A stretch of DNA of 5,863 bases, from positions 1-5,863 of the forward strand of contig CAJWIA010000104.1 in the NCBI GenBank assembly GCA_913040765.1, in the 5' to 3' direction. Under the pieces are notes generated by a model, which ran no database searches, was not told where the DNA came from, and worked only from the letters and a program-made list of their open reading frames with translations. Source of the stretch: an uncultured Anaerolineales bacterium (lineage in GTDB: Bacteria > Chloroflexota > Anaerolineae > Anaerolineales > UBA11657). Made by a program: the position numbers and the translations under genes. Each line of letters starts with the position of its first letter. Position 1 is the stretch's first letter. Of this stretch, positions 1-5,863 are shown one piece after another.

Positions 1-1
1 T

Positions 2-1786
2 CTAGAAATCGAATTTCAGGAGCCATATTCAAATGTAGTGGATCTTTCTAAAGGAATTCAAATGCCTGTTTGGTGTGTTGATGGTAAATTAAATATTGCA
101 CACAACTGTGTAGACAAATGGGCTACAAACGTCACACACAAAAATGATCTAGCACTAATCTGGGAAGGAGAAGAAGGTAAATGCCAAACACTTACCTATA
201 ATGAGTTAGCCATTGAAGTCAATCGATGTTCTAATGCACTTCGGAGTTTAGGATTTAGTAAAGGTGATGTTATTGCTATTTACATGCCTATGATTCCAGA
301 AACTGCTATTGCTTTATTATCTATAGCAAAGATTGGATGCATAGCATTACCACTATTTTCAGGGTATGGACCAGGGGCAATAAGCTCTAGATTGAAACAC
401 ACAGACGCCAAAGGTTTATTTACAGCTGACGGATGCTTTCGTAAAGGCAAATTAATTGATCTCAAACACACAGCAGATAGTGCACTCAAAAGTGTTTCAA
501 GCATTAAACATGTAATAGTAGTGAGGCGATCAAACAATTCCACAGACATGCTTTCCGGACGCGATTATTGGTGGCATGAAATAGTACCTTGTCAACCAAA
601 TAAATCTCCATTAGAACCCACGGTTGCCGAAGATCCAATAATGGTTATTTACACTTCAGGAACTACTGGCAATCCTAAAGGAGCTGTCCACACCCATTGT
701 GGTTTTCCAATCAAAGCTGCTCAGGACATTGCCTTTGGACTTGACATACATAATGGAGATGTACTCTATTGGATAACAGATATGGGCTGGATGATGGGGC
801 CATGGATGGTTTTTGGATCTACTATTCTTGGCGCCACTATTTGTATGTATGATGGCGCTCCAGATTATCCAGGCCCGGACCGTACCTGGAAACTTGTGCA
901 AAAACACAAAATCAATGTACTAGGACTTTCACCCACATTTGTCAAATCAATGATTGTACACGGCAAAGAACTTGTGAACTCTCATGATTTGTCCAGTCTC
1001 AATGCAATAGGATCTACAGGAGAACCGTGGAACCCAGCACCATGGAAATGGCTGTTCGAAGTGGTATGCAAAGGTACTCGCCCAATAATAAATTACTCCG
1101 GTGGCACGGAAATATCGGGTGGTATAGTCATGGACAATCCTTTGCTTCCATTGAAACCTGCCGCCTTTGCAGCTCCATGTCCAGGTATTGCAGCAGACAT
1201 CTTGGATACAAATGGAATGTCTATAAAGAATCAGGTCGGGGAATTAGTAATAAGGAAGCCCTGGATAGGTATGACGAGAGGGTTCTGGCGCGATAACGAC
1301 AAATATCTGGATACTTACTGGTCAAGTTGGAACGATATATGGGTACATGGTGATTGGGGTATGGTAGATACAGAAGGTCATTGGTATATTCTAGGAAGAT
1401 CTGACGATACAATTAACATTGCTGGCAAACGATTAGGACCTTCTGAAGTAGAATCTGTTCTAGTAAACCACCCAGCTGTCACTGAGGCAGCAGCGATTGG
1501 GGTTCCTAGTGACATCAAAGGTAATGATTTAGTGTGTTATTGCGTTTTGTCTCCTGGCAACAAATCTTCAGTTGAGCTTCAAAATGATTTGCAAACACAA
1601 ATAATTAATGAATTGGGCAAACCATTGAAACCAAAAAAGATAAAGTTTGTCACCGATCTGCCAAAAACACGTAACGGCAAAGTCATGCGTCGTATAATCA
1701 GAGCGGCATATCTAAATACAATAGATATAGATTATGACAACATAGTAAACCCAGAAGCAGTAGAAGAAATCTTATCAGCAGTGTAA
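2..1786 (+). CDS. AMP-forming acyl-CoA synthetase, ACS/AACS-like (5' partial)
   Basis: Adenylate-forming ligase that activates a carboxylic acid with ATP to an acyl-AMP and then transfers it to CoA, presumably in the cytosol. Counting residues from the GTG at base 38, the visible signatures are: the P-loop TSGTTGNPKG (206-215, bases 653-682); the STGEP motif (326-330); YSGGTE (353-358), which replaces the WWQTE of acetyl-CoA synthetases; GDW (438-440); the hinge segment LGRSDD (452-457); and a C-terminal PKTRNGKVMRR whose Lys548 is the conserved catalytic lysine. The frame is open from base 2, and the twelve codons before the GTG (LEIEFQEPYSNV) continue family-like sequence that leads into DLSKGI. 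The true start therefore lies upstream of the window and the GTG is not the start. About 594 residues are visible, so only a short N-terminus seems to be missing. The substrate cannot be named. The Gly in the acyl pocket argues against strict acetate use and the SGGTE motif resembles acetoacetyl-CoA synthetase-like proteins. The gene faces the rib/cof genes and has no evident functional tie to them. Confidence 0.9.
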   Translation, partial: LEIEFQEPYSNVVDLSKGIQMPVWCVDGKLNIAHNCVDKWATNVTHKNDLALIWEGEEGKCQTLTYNELAIEVNRCSNALRSLGFSKGDVIAIYMPMIPETAIALLSIAKIGCIALPLFSGYGPGAISSRLKHTDAKGLFTADGCFRKGKLIDLKHTADSALKSVSSIKHVIVVRRSNNSTDMLSGRDYWWHEIVPCQPNKSPLEPTVAEDPIMVIYTSGTTGNPKGAVHTHCGFPIKAAQDIAFGLDIHNGDVLYWITDMGWMMGPWMVFGSTILGATICMYDGAPDYPGPDRTWKLVQKHKINVLGLSPTFVKSMIVHGKELVNSHDLSSLNAIGSTGEPWNPAPWKWLFEVVCKGTRPIINYSGGTEISGGIVMDNPLLPLKPAAFAAPCPGIAADILDTNGMSIKNQVGELVIRKPWIGMTRGFWRDNDKYLDTYWSSWNDIWVHGDWGMVDTEGHWYILGRSDDTINIAGKRLGPSEVESVLVNHPAVTEAAAIGVPSDIKGNDLVCYCVLSPGNKSSVELQNDLQTQIINELGKPLKPKKIKFVTDLPKTRNGKVMRRIIRAAYLNTIDIDYDNIVNPEAVEEILSAV

Positions 1787-1787
1787 C

Positions 1788-2951
1788 CTAATTCTGCACT
1801 TCTAACAATTCATACAATGTGTTACGCTGAGCAGGAATCCGACCAATCTCTTTGATAAGTCGCTGAAATGATTCCGGGTGCATGTGCTGTCCATGGGGTG
1901 CACCAGCGGACCGTGAAATGGTTTCATCCATCAGAGTCCCACCAAAATCATTTGCCCCTGCCATAAGACATTGCTGTGAAACATCCGGTCCCATTTTCAC
2001 CCATGAAACTTGGATATTTGGAATGTATCCATGTAACATGATGCGAGCGACAGCATGCATACGCAAATTTTCCTCTATAGTGGGTCCGGGTCTGGCGTCA
2101 CCATCTAGATAAATAGGAGCATTATGATGTACAAAACCAAGTGGTACAAATTCTGTAAAACCTTCAGTATCACGTTGTATATCTCGAATCAGTTTAATGT
2201 GCTTTGCCCAATGAGGTGGACTGTCTACATGACCATACATTATAGTGGATGTTGTCCGAATTCCCAGTTTATGAGCTGTAGTAATAATTTCAACCCATTC
2301 TTCAGAGCTGAGCTTGTTCTTTGTGAGTTGTTGCCGAACATTCGTATCTAGAATTTCTGCTGCCGTACCTGGCAAGGAACCAATCCCTACTTCTTTGAGA
2401 AGAGTGAGAAAGTCAACATATGTCATATCAGCAAGCTGCGCGCCATACCAAATTTCAAATGGCGAGAAAGCATGCACATGCATATCTGGTACTGCTTCCT
2501 TGATAGCAATTATAAGATTGCGATAGTGATTCGGTGGCATATGCGGATGCAGACCACCTTGCATGCAAACTTCAGTTGCACCAGCCTCCCAGGCTTCCAC
2601 TGCTCTATCAGCCACTTCAGACAATGATAACCATTGCGCTCCTGGGTCATCAAGACGACGAGCGAAAGCACAGAACCGGCAACCGGTGTAACAAACATTA
2701 GTAAAATTAATGTTGCGCACCGACACATATGTAACAATCTGCCCAACAGCTCGCTTGCGTAATTCGTCCGCAACCCGTATCAATGAACGGAGTTCAGAGC
2801 CCTCAGCACTAAAAAGTACTACTGCCTCATGTTCGCTTATTTCCTGTTCCTCCAAAGCCCGAGTGAGGATACCAGCAAATTTGCTGTCGATTTCGGAAAA
2901 ATCATCGATACTAGTAGTGTGGCTTGTAAAAAGCGGTATAGCGACAGTCAT
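1788..2951 (-). CDS. cofH: CofH, 5-amino-6-(D-ribitylamino)uracil-L-tyrosine 4-hydroxyphenyl transferase (FO synthase subunit 2)
   Basis: Radical SAM enzyme of F420 biosynthesis. It transfers the 4-hydroxybenzyl part of tyrosine onto 5-A-RU, and CofG then converts the product to FO. Of 387 residues, Cys87, Cys91 and Cys94 form the CxxxCxxC cluster motif (VCYTGCRFCAF) that binds the [4Fe-4S] cluster. GGLHP (132-136), LPGTAAEILD in the middle and SAGAPHGQ near the C-terminus are typical of CofH. MqnC and MqnE are relatives, but the pairing with cofG and the C-terminal SAGAxHGQ motif favour CofH. The N-terminal ~70 residues resemble the segment that precedes the CofH half of actinobacterial FbiC. 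The ATG overlaps the cofG stop as ATGA, with only a weak GAG upstream, so translational coupling is likely. It is last in the run: its TAG is one base from the stop of the opposing synthetase gene, with no terminator hairpin visible. No key residue is missing. Confidence 0.95.
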   Translation of the reverse strand: MTVAIPLFTSHTTSIDDFSEIDSKFAGILTRALEEQEISEHEAVVLFSAEGSELRSLIRVADELRKRAVGQIVTYVSVRNINFTNVCYTGCRFCAFARRLDDPGAQWLSLSEVADRAVEAWEAGATEVCMQGGLHPHMPPNHYRNLIIAIKEAVPDMHVHAFSPFEIWYGAQLADMTYVDFLTLLKEVGIGSLPGTAAEILDTNVRQQLTKNKLSSEEWVEIITTAHKLGIRTTSTIMYGHVDSPPHWAKHIKLIRDIQRDTEGFTEFVPLGFVHHNAPIYLDGDARPGPTIEENLRMHAVARIMLHGYIPNIQVSWVKMGPDVSQQCLMAGANDFGGTLMDETISRSAGAPHGQHMHPESFQRLIKEIGRIPAQRNTLYELLEVQN

Positions 2952-4147
2952 AACACGGTCTCAATTTCGCTAATTAGGCCATCAGGGCTAACCAGATCTG
3001 CGAAACAATTTTGAAAATTAGCATCAAGCCACAAAACTGAATCTCGCAGATAATCCGGGTACACACTCAGGCGTTCTCTCAGAATATGACCCATCGAATT
3101 GCTGACAGATTGGAGTTCACGTATTTTAGGCCAATCTGCTTCTGGATTAATGTGATCCGGGGTAACTGGAGACACCCCGCCCCAATCATTAATGCCGGCT
3201 TTCAGATAACGTCCATATTCCGATGGCATTAAGTTAGGAGGTGCTTGCAAGTTCATTTCTGGACCAAGGATTATGCGAGCAACTGCCAATGTTCTAATCA
3301 TCTCATCTATGTTTAGCTCAGCCAATCCAAACATAGAAGTATTAGGTTTGGCACGAAAATTCTGTACTATAACCTCTTGTATATGACCATAACTCAAGTG
3401 TAATTGTCGTATATCAAAAAGTGAGTCTACTCGTTCAGCACGAGTCTCTCCTATTCCTATCAGTATGCCTGTCGTAAAAGGCACACGTAGCTCGCCCGCA
3501 AAGCGCAAAGTGTTTAACCGCACTAGTGGATGTTTGTCAGGACAACCAAAATGCGGTCCGTTTCTTTCGGTCAGACGAATACTAGAGCTTTCTAGCATCA
3601 TACCCATGCTAGGACTTACTTGACGTAGAGCACACATTTCTTCATAAGTCAGAGAGCCAGGATTGATATGTGGGATAAGATTAGTCTCATTTAACACAAG
3701 TTCGCACATGTCATGCAAGTAATCTAACATTGTTTCATATCCAAGTTGTCTTAGATGTTTTCGAGCAATTTCATGCGTAAGTTCAGGACGCTCACCCAAA
3801 CTAAACAGAGCTTCTTTGCATCCATTCTTTTCACCGGTACGAGCTATTGTAAGTACCTCGTCTGGATTCAATGTTATTGCATCAGGATGATCAGGTGGTT
3901 TCGCAAATGTGCAATAGCCACAACTGTCACGACAAAGAGTAGTAAGGGGAATAAATACCTTGCGGGAGTATGTCACAGTTTGTCCCTTGGTGCGACTTCG
4001 TAATTTACTCGCAACTTCACAAATTGCCGGAATACTTTCTGTTGGAGCTTCCATCAGCTCATATCCATCATGTAAGGATATGTTTCTGCCGTTCAAAGCT
4101 TTATCCAGAATATTATGTAAAGAGCTACTCACTTGTTCAATATGCAT
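2948..4147 (-). CDS. cofG: CofG, 7,8-didemethyl-8-hydroxy-5-deazariboflavin synthase (FO synthase subunit 1)
   Basis: Radical SAM enzyme that completes FO, the deazaflavin chromophore of coenzyme F420, from the CofH product. Of 399 residues, YSRKVFIPLT (60-69) is followed by the cluster motif LCRDSCGYCTF with Cys72, Cys76 and Cys79. LFSLGERPE (114-122), the GMMLESSS segment and the TGILIGIGET segment are typical of the CofG family. It is longer than many archaeal CofG proteins because of an N-terminal extension of about 55 residues like that of FbiC. The ATG at 4147 sits 48 nt after the ribH stop, with only a weak GGA about 4 nt upstream. No better in-frame start is evident, although the exact start is not proven. 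Its TGA overlaps the cofH ATG (ATGA). Gene order and overlap mimic the domain order of FbiC. Its place behind ribH puts it at the point where 5-A-RU is shared between flavin and F420 synthesis. Confidence 0.95.
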   Translation of the reverse strand: MHIEQVSSSLHNILDKALNGRNISLHDGYELMEAPTESIPAICEVASKLRSRTKGQTVTYSRKVFIPLTTLCRDSCGYCTFAKPPDHPDAITLNPDEVLTIARTGEKNGCKEALFSLGERPELTHEIARKHLRQLGYETMLDYLHDMCELVLNETNLIPHINPGSLTYEEMCALRQVSPSMGMMLESSSIRLTERNGPHFGCPDKHPLVRLNTLRFAGELRVPFTTGILIGIGETRAERVDSLFDIRQLHLSYGHIQEVIVQNFRAKPNTSMFGLAELNIDEMIRTLAVARIILGPEMNLQAPPNLMPSEYGRYLKAGINDWGGVSPVTPDHINPEADWPKIRELQSVSNSMGHILRERLSVYPDYLRDSVLWLDANFQNCFADLVSPDGLISEIETVL

Positions 4148-4195
4148 TAGTTCCGGCTTTTGGATATCATTGATCGAGAGATGACATAGACAATA

Positions 4196-4615
4196 TTATT
4201 GATTCAGCATCTCCATAGTTGCTATACCCACCTCATAACCCTTGTTTTTCCTACTTTGCGGTTCAGAACGCACTATGGCAAGTTCTACAGTAGGACAAGT
4301 TAATACCCCAAACATTACCGGCACTGTGCTATGTAAAGTGACCTGCATCAACCCCTGAGCAACTGCTTGAGAAATGTAATGATAATGATCTGTTTCACCT
4401 CTAATCACTGCACCTAAAGCAATCACGCCATCTATATCTTTGTACTGTGCTAGTTTAGCAGCAGCTGCAGGCAACTCGAACGCACCAGGCACCCTTAATA
4501 CGGAAATATTACGACCATTTACTCCTTTATCCAGCAGTGCTTTTTTACACCCAGAAAGAAGTCCCTCTGATACCTCATTATTAAATTCGCTCAAAGCAAT
4601 CGCTATATTTGTCAA
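4196..4615 (-). CDS. ribH: 6,7-dimethyl-8-ribityllumazine synthase
   Basis: Penultimate step of riboflavin synthesis: condenses 5-A-RU with 3,4-dihydroxy-2-butanone 4-phosphate. Of 139 residues, FN (11-12), VPGAFELP (42-49), GAVIRGETDH (68-77) with the catalytic His77, FGVLT (102-106), Arg116 (matching the phosphate-binding Arg of the family) and NKGYE (124-128) are all present. The start is TTG at 4615, overlapping the ribBA stop as TTGA. Reading upstream in this frame, no ATG or GTG occurs before a stop at 4651-4649, so TTG is the only standard start in the stretch. There is no good ribosome binding site, so translation probably relies on coupling to ribBA. The protein lacks roughly ten N-terminal residues usual in the family. 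It also carries SEPQSRKNKG where icosahedral enzymes have a G-T/G-K-A/H-G-N kink motif, so its assembly state is uncertain. Activity is likely because the active-site residues are kept. Confidence 0.95.
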   Translation of the reverse strand: MTNIAIALSEFNNEVSEGLLSGCKKALLDKGVNGRNISVLRVPGAFELPAAAAKLAQYKDIDGVIALGAVIRGETDHYHYISQAVAQGLMQVTLHSTVPVMFGVLTCPTVELAIVRSEPQSRKNKGYEVGIATMEMLNQ

Positions 4616-5808
4616 TCTATCAAGTGCCCCAGTTTTGTTTTTTTTGTCTCAAGATATCGCCTATTTGCATCATTTGCTACAACAGTTAGTGCTTTCCTAT
4701 CAACAATCTCTAAACCATGTCCCTCAAGTCCCACCAATTTCATAGGATTGTTAGTCATGACTATCAATTTCCTGGCTCCGAGATCATAGATGATTTGTGC
4801 ACCAACACCATAATCTCGCAAGTCAGACGGAAAACCTAACTTAGCATTAGCTTCAACTGTATCTAGACCAGATTCCTGCAGTTTATATGCCTTGATTTTA
4901 TGCTTCAACCCAATTCCACGGCCTTCCTGCCTCAGATAAACTATGATGCCAGTGCCATGTGTAGCTATTGTTTCCAGAGCAGACTCTAGTTGACCACCAC
5001 AATCACAACGGCGAGAACCAAATACATCACCTGTTAAACACTCTGAATGGATTCGAACTAACACTGGCTCGTCTGCATCAATATTGCCCATTGTAAGTGC
5101 CAAGTGCGAGTCGTTGTCATAACGATCTTCGTACAAATGCAATTCGAATTCTCCAAGTTCCGTAGGCATTGCTATAGTTTCAGTACGTTCAACTAAATTC
5201 TCCTTACTACGACGATGACGAATAAGCTCCTCTATTGTAATCATTATCAGATCATGTTTACTAGCAAAAACTTGTAAATCATCAAAACGCGCCATGGTAC
5301 CGTCTTCAGCCATTATTTCACAAATGGTACCACTTGGCTGTAGTCCAGCCATACGACCTAAATCCATGCTAGCCTCGGTATGCCCTGATCTTCTCAATAC
5401 GCCACCTTCTTTCCCTACAATAGGAAACACATGACCTGGGCGACCTAAATCTTCTGCTACTGCATCTGAAGTAATAAGAGTTCTAATAGTCTGAAAACGG
5501 TCATATGCAGATGTACCAGTTGTCGTATTTTTGATAGCATCCACACTGACTGTAAATGCAGTTTTATGCAGGCTCGTATTCCGCCTTTCCATTGGAGACA
5601 AATCAAGTGCCAATGCTCTTTCACTGGTAAGGGACACACATATGAGGCCTCTTGCCTCCTTAGCCATAAAGTTCACTGCATCCGGAGTCACCAACTCAGA
5701 AGCCATCACAAGATCGCCCTCGTTTTCACGGTCTTCACTATCCACTACAATTATGAACTTTCCATTACGAATATCTTCTATGGCTTTTTCAATTTTGCTG
5801 TATGGCAT
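4612..5808 (-). CDS. ribBA: RibBA: 3,4-dihydroxy-2-butanone 4-phosphate synthase / GTP cyclohydrolase II
   Basis: Bifunctional enzyme that starts both arms of riboflavin synthesis: ribulose 5-phosphate to dihydroxybutanone phosphate (N-terminal domain) and GTP to the first diaminopyrimidine (C-terminal domain). Counting from the ATG at 5808 (398 residues), the first domain shows EDRENEGD (25-32), RPGHVFP (123-129) and HTEAS (143-147). The second shows the zinc ligands Cys257, Cys268 and Cys270 (SECLTGD, RCDCGG), RQEGRGIGL (293-301), Tyr308, and Asp329/Arg331 in DLRDYG, which match the catalytic residues of E. coli RibA. It ends in the usual KLGHLI. Both halves look intact, unlike RibBA proteins with one decayed domain. 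An ATG at 5838 would add ten residues, but the ATG at 5808 has a strong GGAGGG 8 nt upstream and fits the family start, so it is preferred. The 5' end overlaps the upstream ribE tail by 20 nt and the 3' end overlaps ribH by 4 nt. An A8 run lies near the 3' end. Confidence 0.95.
   Translation of the reverse strand: MPYSKIEKAIEDIRNGKFIIVVDSEDRENEGDLVMASELVTPDAVNFMAKEARGLICVSLTSERALALDLSPMERRNTSLHKTAFTVSVDAIKNTTTGTSAYDRFQTIRTLITSDAVAEDLGRPGHVFPIVGKEGGVLRRSGHTEASMDLGRMAGLQPSGTICEIMAEDGTMARFDDLQVFASKHDLIMITIEELIRHRRSKENLVERTETIAMPTELGEFELHLYEDRYDNDSHLALTMGNIDADEPVLVRIHSECLTGDVFGSRRCDCGGQLESALETIATHGTGIIVYLRQEGRGIGLKHKIKAYKLQESGLDTVEANAKLGFPSDLRDYGVGAQIIYDLGARKLIVMTNNPMKLVGLEGHGLEIVDRKALTVVANDANRRYLETKKTKLGHLID
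4639..4645 (-). other. Candidate -1 slippery heptamer A_AAA_AAA at the end of ribBA
   Basis: Within a run of eight A on the - strand (4645-4638), the ribBA codons fall as ACA AAA AAA ACA, so the heptamer is in the X_XXY_YYZ phase used for bacterial -1 frameshifting. A -1 slip there enters a frame that is open through the TTG of ribH, which would give a RibBA-RibH fusion. The normal frame ends in the conserved KLGHLI, so the base count of the run looks correct. No clear downstream hairpin or upstream stimulatory Shine-Dalgarno was seen. The site is visible in the sequence, but its use is speculation, because Lys-Lys codons are common in AT-leaning genes. Confidence 0.3.
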
Positions 5809-5863
5809 GGGTAGCACCCTCCACAAAACGTTCCGCATATTTTGCTAGCATGTCCACCTCGAG
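5789..5863 (-). CDS. ribE: Riboflavin synthase alpha chain, C-terminal tail only (5' partial at window edge)
   Basis: Reading the - strand from the window edge gives 24 sense codons and a TGA, starting LEVDMLAKYAERFVEG and ending at 5789. The VDxLAKYxER pattern is the typical C-terminus of the alpha-type riboflavin synthase, which dismutates two lumazine molecules into riboflavin and 5-A-RU. The stop falls 20 nt inside ribBA. A ribE-ribBA-ribH order is the classic bacterial riboflavin operon layout, which supports the call, and ribD would be expected further upstream. Only the tail is visible, so the domains cannot be checked. The motif and the position together make this fairly likely. Confidence 0.75.
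   Translation of the reverse strand, partial: LEVDMLAKYAERFVEGATHAIQQN
5817..5822 (-). promoter_or_regulatory. Ribosome binding site of ribBA
   Basis: The - strand reads GGAGGG followed by TGCTACCC and ATG at 5808, a spacing of 8 nt. This is the strongest Shine-Dalgarno-like site near any start in the window. It decides the ribBA start in favour of 5808 over the upstream ATG at 5838. It lies inside the coding end of ribE. Confidence 0.8.

Noticed and set aside
18..40. AGGAG (18-22) upstream of GTG at 38 as a start for the synthetase
   Set aside because: The spacing of 15 nt is too long, and the frame stays open to base 2 with family-like residues before the GTG. The gene is truncated by the window rather than starting here.
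280..1412. Antisense and alternative-frame reading frames of 60-90 codons inside the synthetase gene
   Set aside because: They have no recognisable domains or start signals and lie fully inside a strongly supported gene, so they are shadows. The same holds for the short + strand frames inside cofH, cofG, ribH and ribBA.
1782..1825. GTAAC (1783-1787) and GTTAC (1821-1825) as a bidirectional terminator
   Set aside because: Only five pairs with a loop of over 30 nt, AT-rich and without a T run; indistinguishable from chance.
1788..2951. MqnC or MqnE (futalosine menaquinone pathway) instead of CofH
   Set aside because: These are related radical SAM proteins sharing the GGLHP motif, but overlap with cofG, the FbiC-like N-terminus and the SAGAPHGQ end favour CofH.
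2948..2953. Programmed frameshift fusing CofG to CofH
   Set aside because: The sequence before the stop (GTG TTA TGA) has no slippery heptamer or homopolymer, so ordinary stop-start coupling at ATGA is enough.
5806..5838. Upstream ATG at 5838 as the ribBA start (ten more residues)
   Set aside because: The added residues do not fit the family, and the GGAGGG site is ideally placed for the ATG at 5808. The extension is explained by overlap with the ribE tail.
5789..5863. FMN riboswitch upstream of ribBA
   Set aside because: The region is the coding end of ribE and no riboswitch could be recognised. If one exists it should lie upstream of the first rib gene, outside the window.

Overview
The window is almost entirely coding. 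It holds one gene on the + strand (bases 2-1786) facing a tightly packed run of five genes on the - strand (5863 down to 1788). It reads as a chromosomal stretch of an AT-leaning bacterium that makes coenzyme F420. A fused RibBA and an alpha-type riboflavin synthase tail point to a bacterium rather than an archaeon. Separate CofG and CofH argue against a typical actinobacterium, where the two are fused as FbiC. A Chloroflexota (Dehalococcoidia/SAR202-like) source would fit, but this is inference from gene content only and is not secure.

Layout. Bases 2-1786 (+): an AMP-forming acyl-CoA synthetase of the acetyl-/acetoacetyl-CoA synthetase-like type, cut at its 5' end by the window edge. Its stop lies one base from the stop of the opposing gene. 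On the - strand, in order of transcription: the last 24 codons of ribE (riboflavin synthase alpha chain, 5863-5789); ribBA (5808-4612); ribH (4615-4196); cofG (4147-2948); cofH (2951-1788). Neighbouring genes overlap by 20 nt (ribE/ribBA), 4 nt (ribBA/ribH) and 4 nt (cofG/cofH). The only gap is 48 nt between ribH and cofG. The rib part has the order E-BA-H seen in classic bacterial riboflavin operons, so ribD probably lies just upstream, outside the window.

How the genes work together. RibBA supplies both precursors of riboflavin: dihydroxybutanone phosphate and the first pyrimidine from GTP. RibH joins dihydroxybutanone phosphate to 5-amino-6-ribitylaminouracil (5-A-RU), and RibE turns the product into riboflavin. 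CofH uses the same 5-A-RU together with tyrosine, and CofG closes the ring to give FO, the chromophore of F420. The - strand run therefore looks like one transcription unit that makes 5-A-RU and then feeds it into two competing branches, flavin and deazaflavin.

Points worth a second look: the riboflavin/F420 operon fusion; an in-phase A_AAA_AAA slippery heptamer near the end of ribBA, whose -1 frame runs open into ribH; a cofG-cofH junction that looks like a split FbiC; a synthetase acyl pocket with Gly where acetate-specific enzymes have Trp; and the unrecorded ribE tail. No RNA genes, mobile elements, CRISPR arrays or large repeats were seen, and no gene-free stretch exceeds 50 bases.
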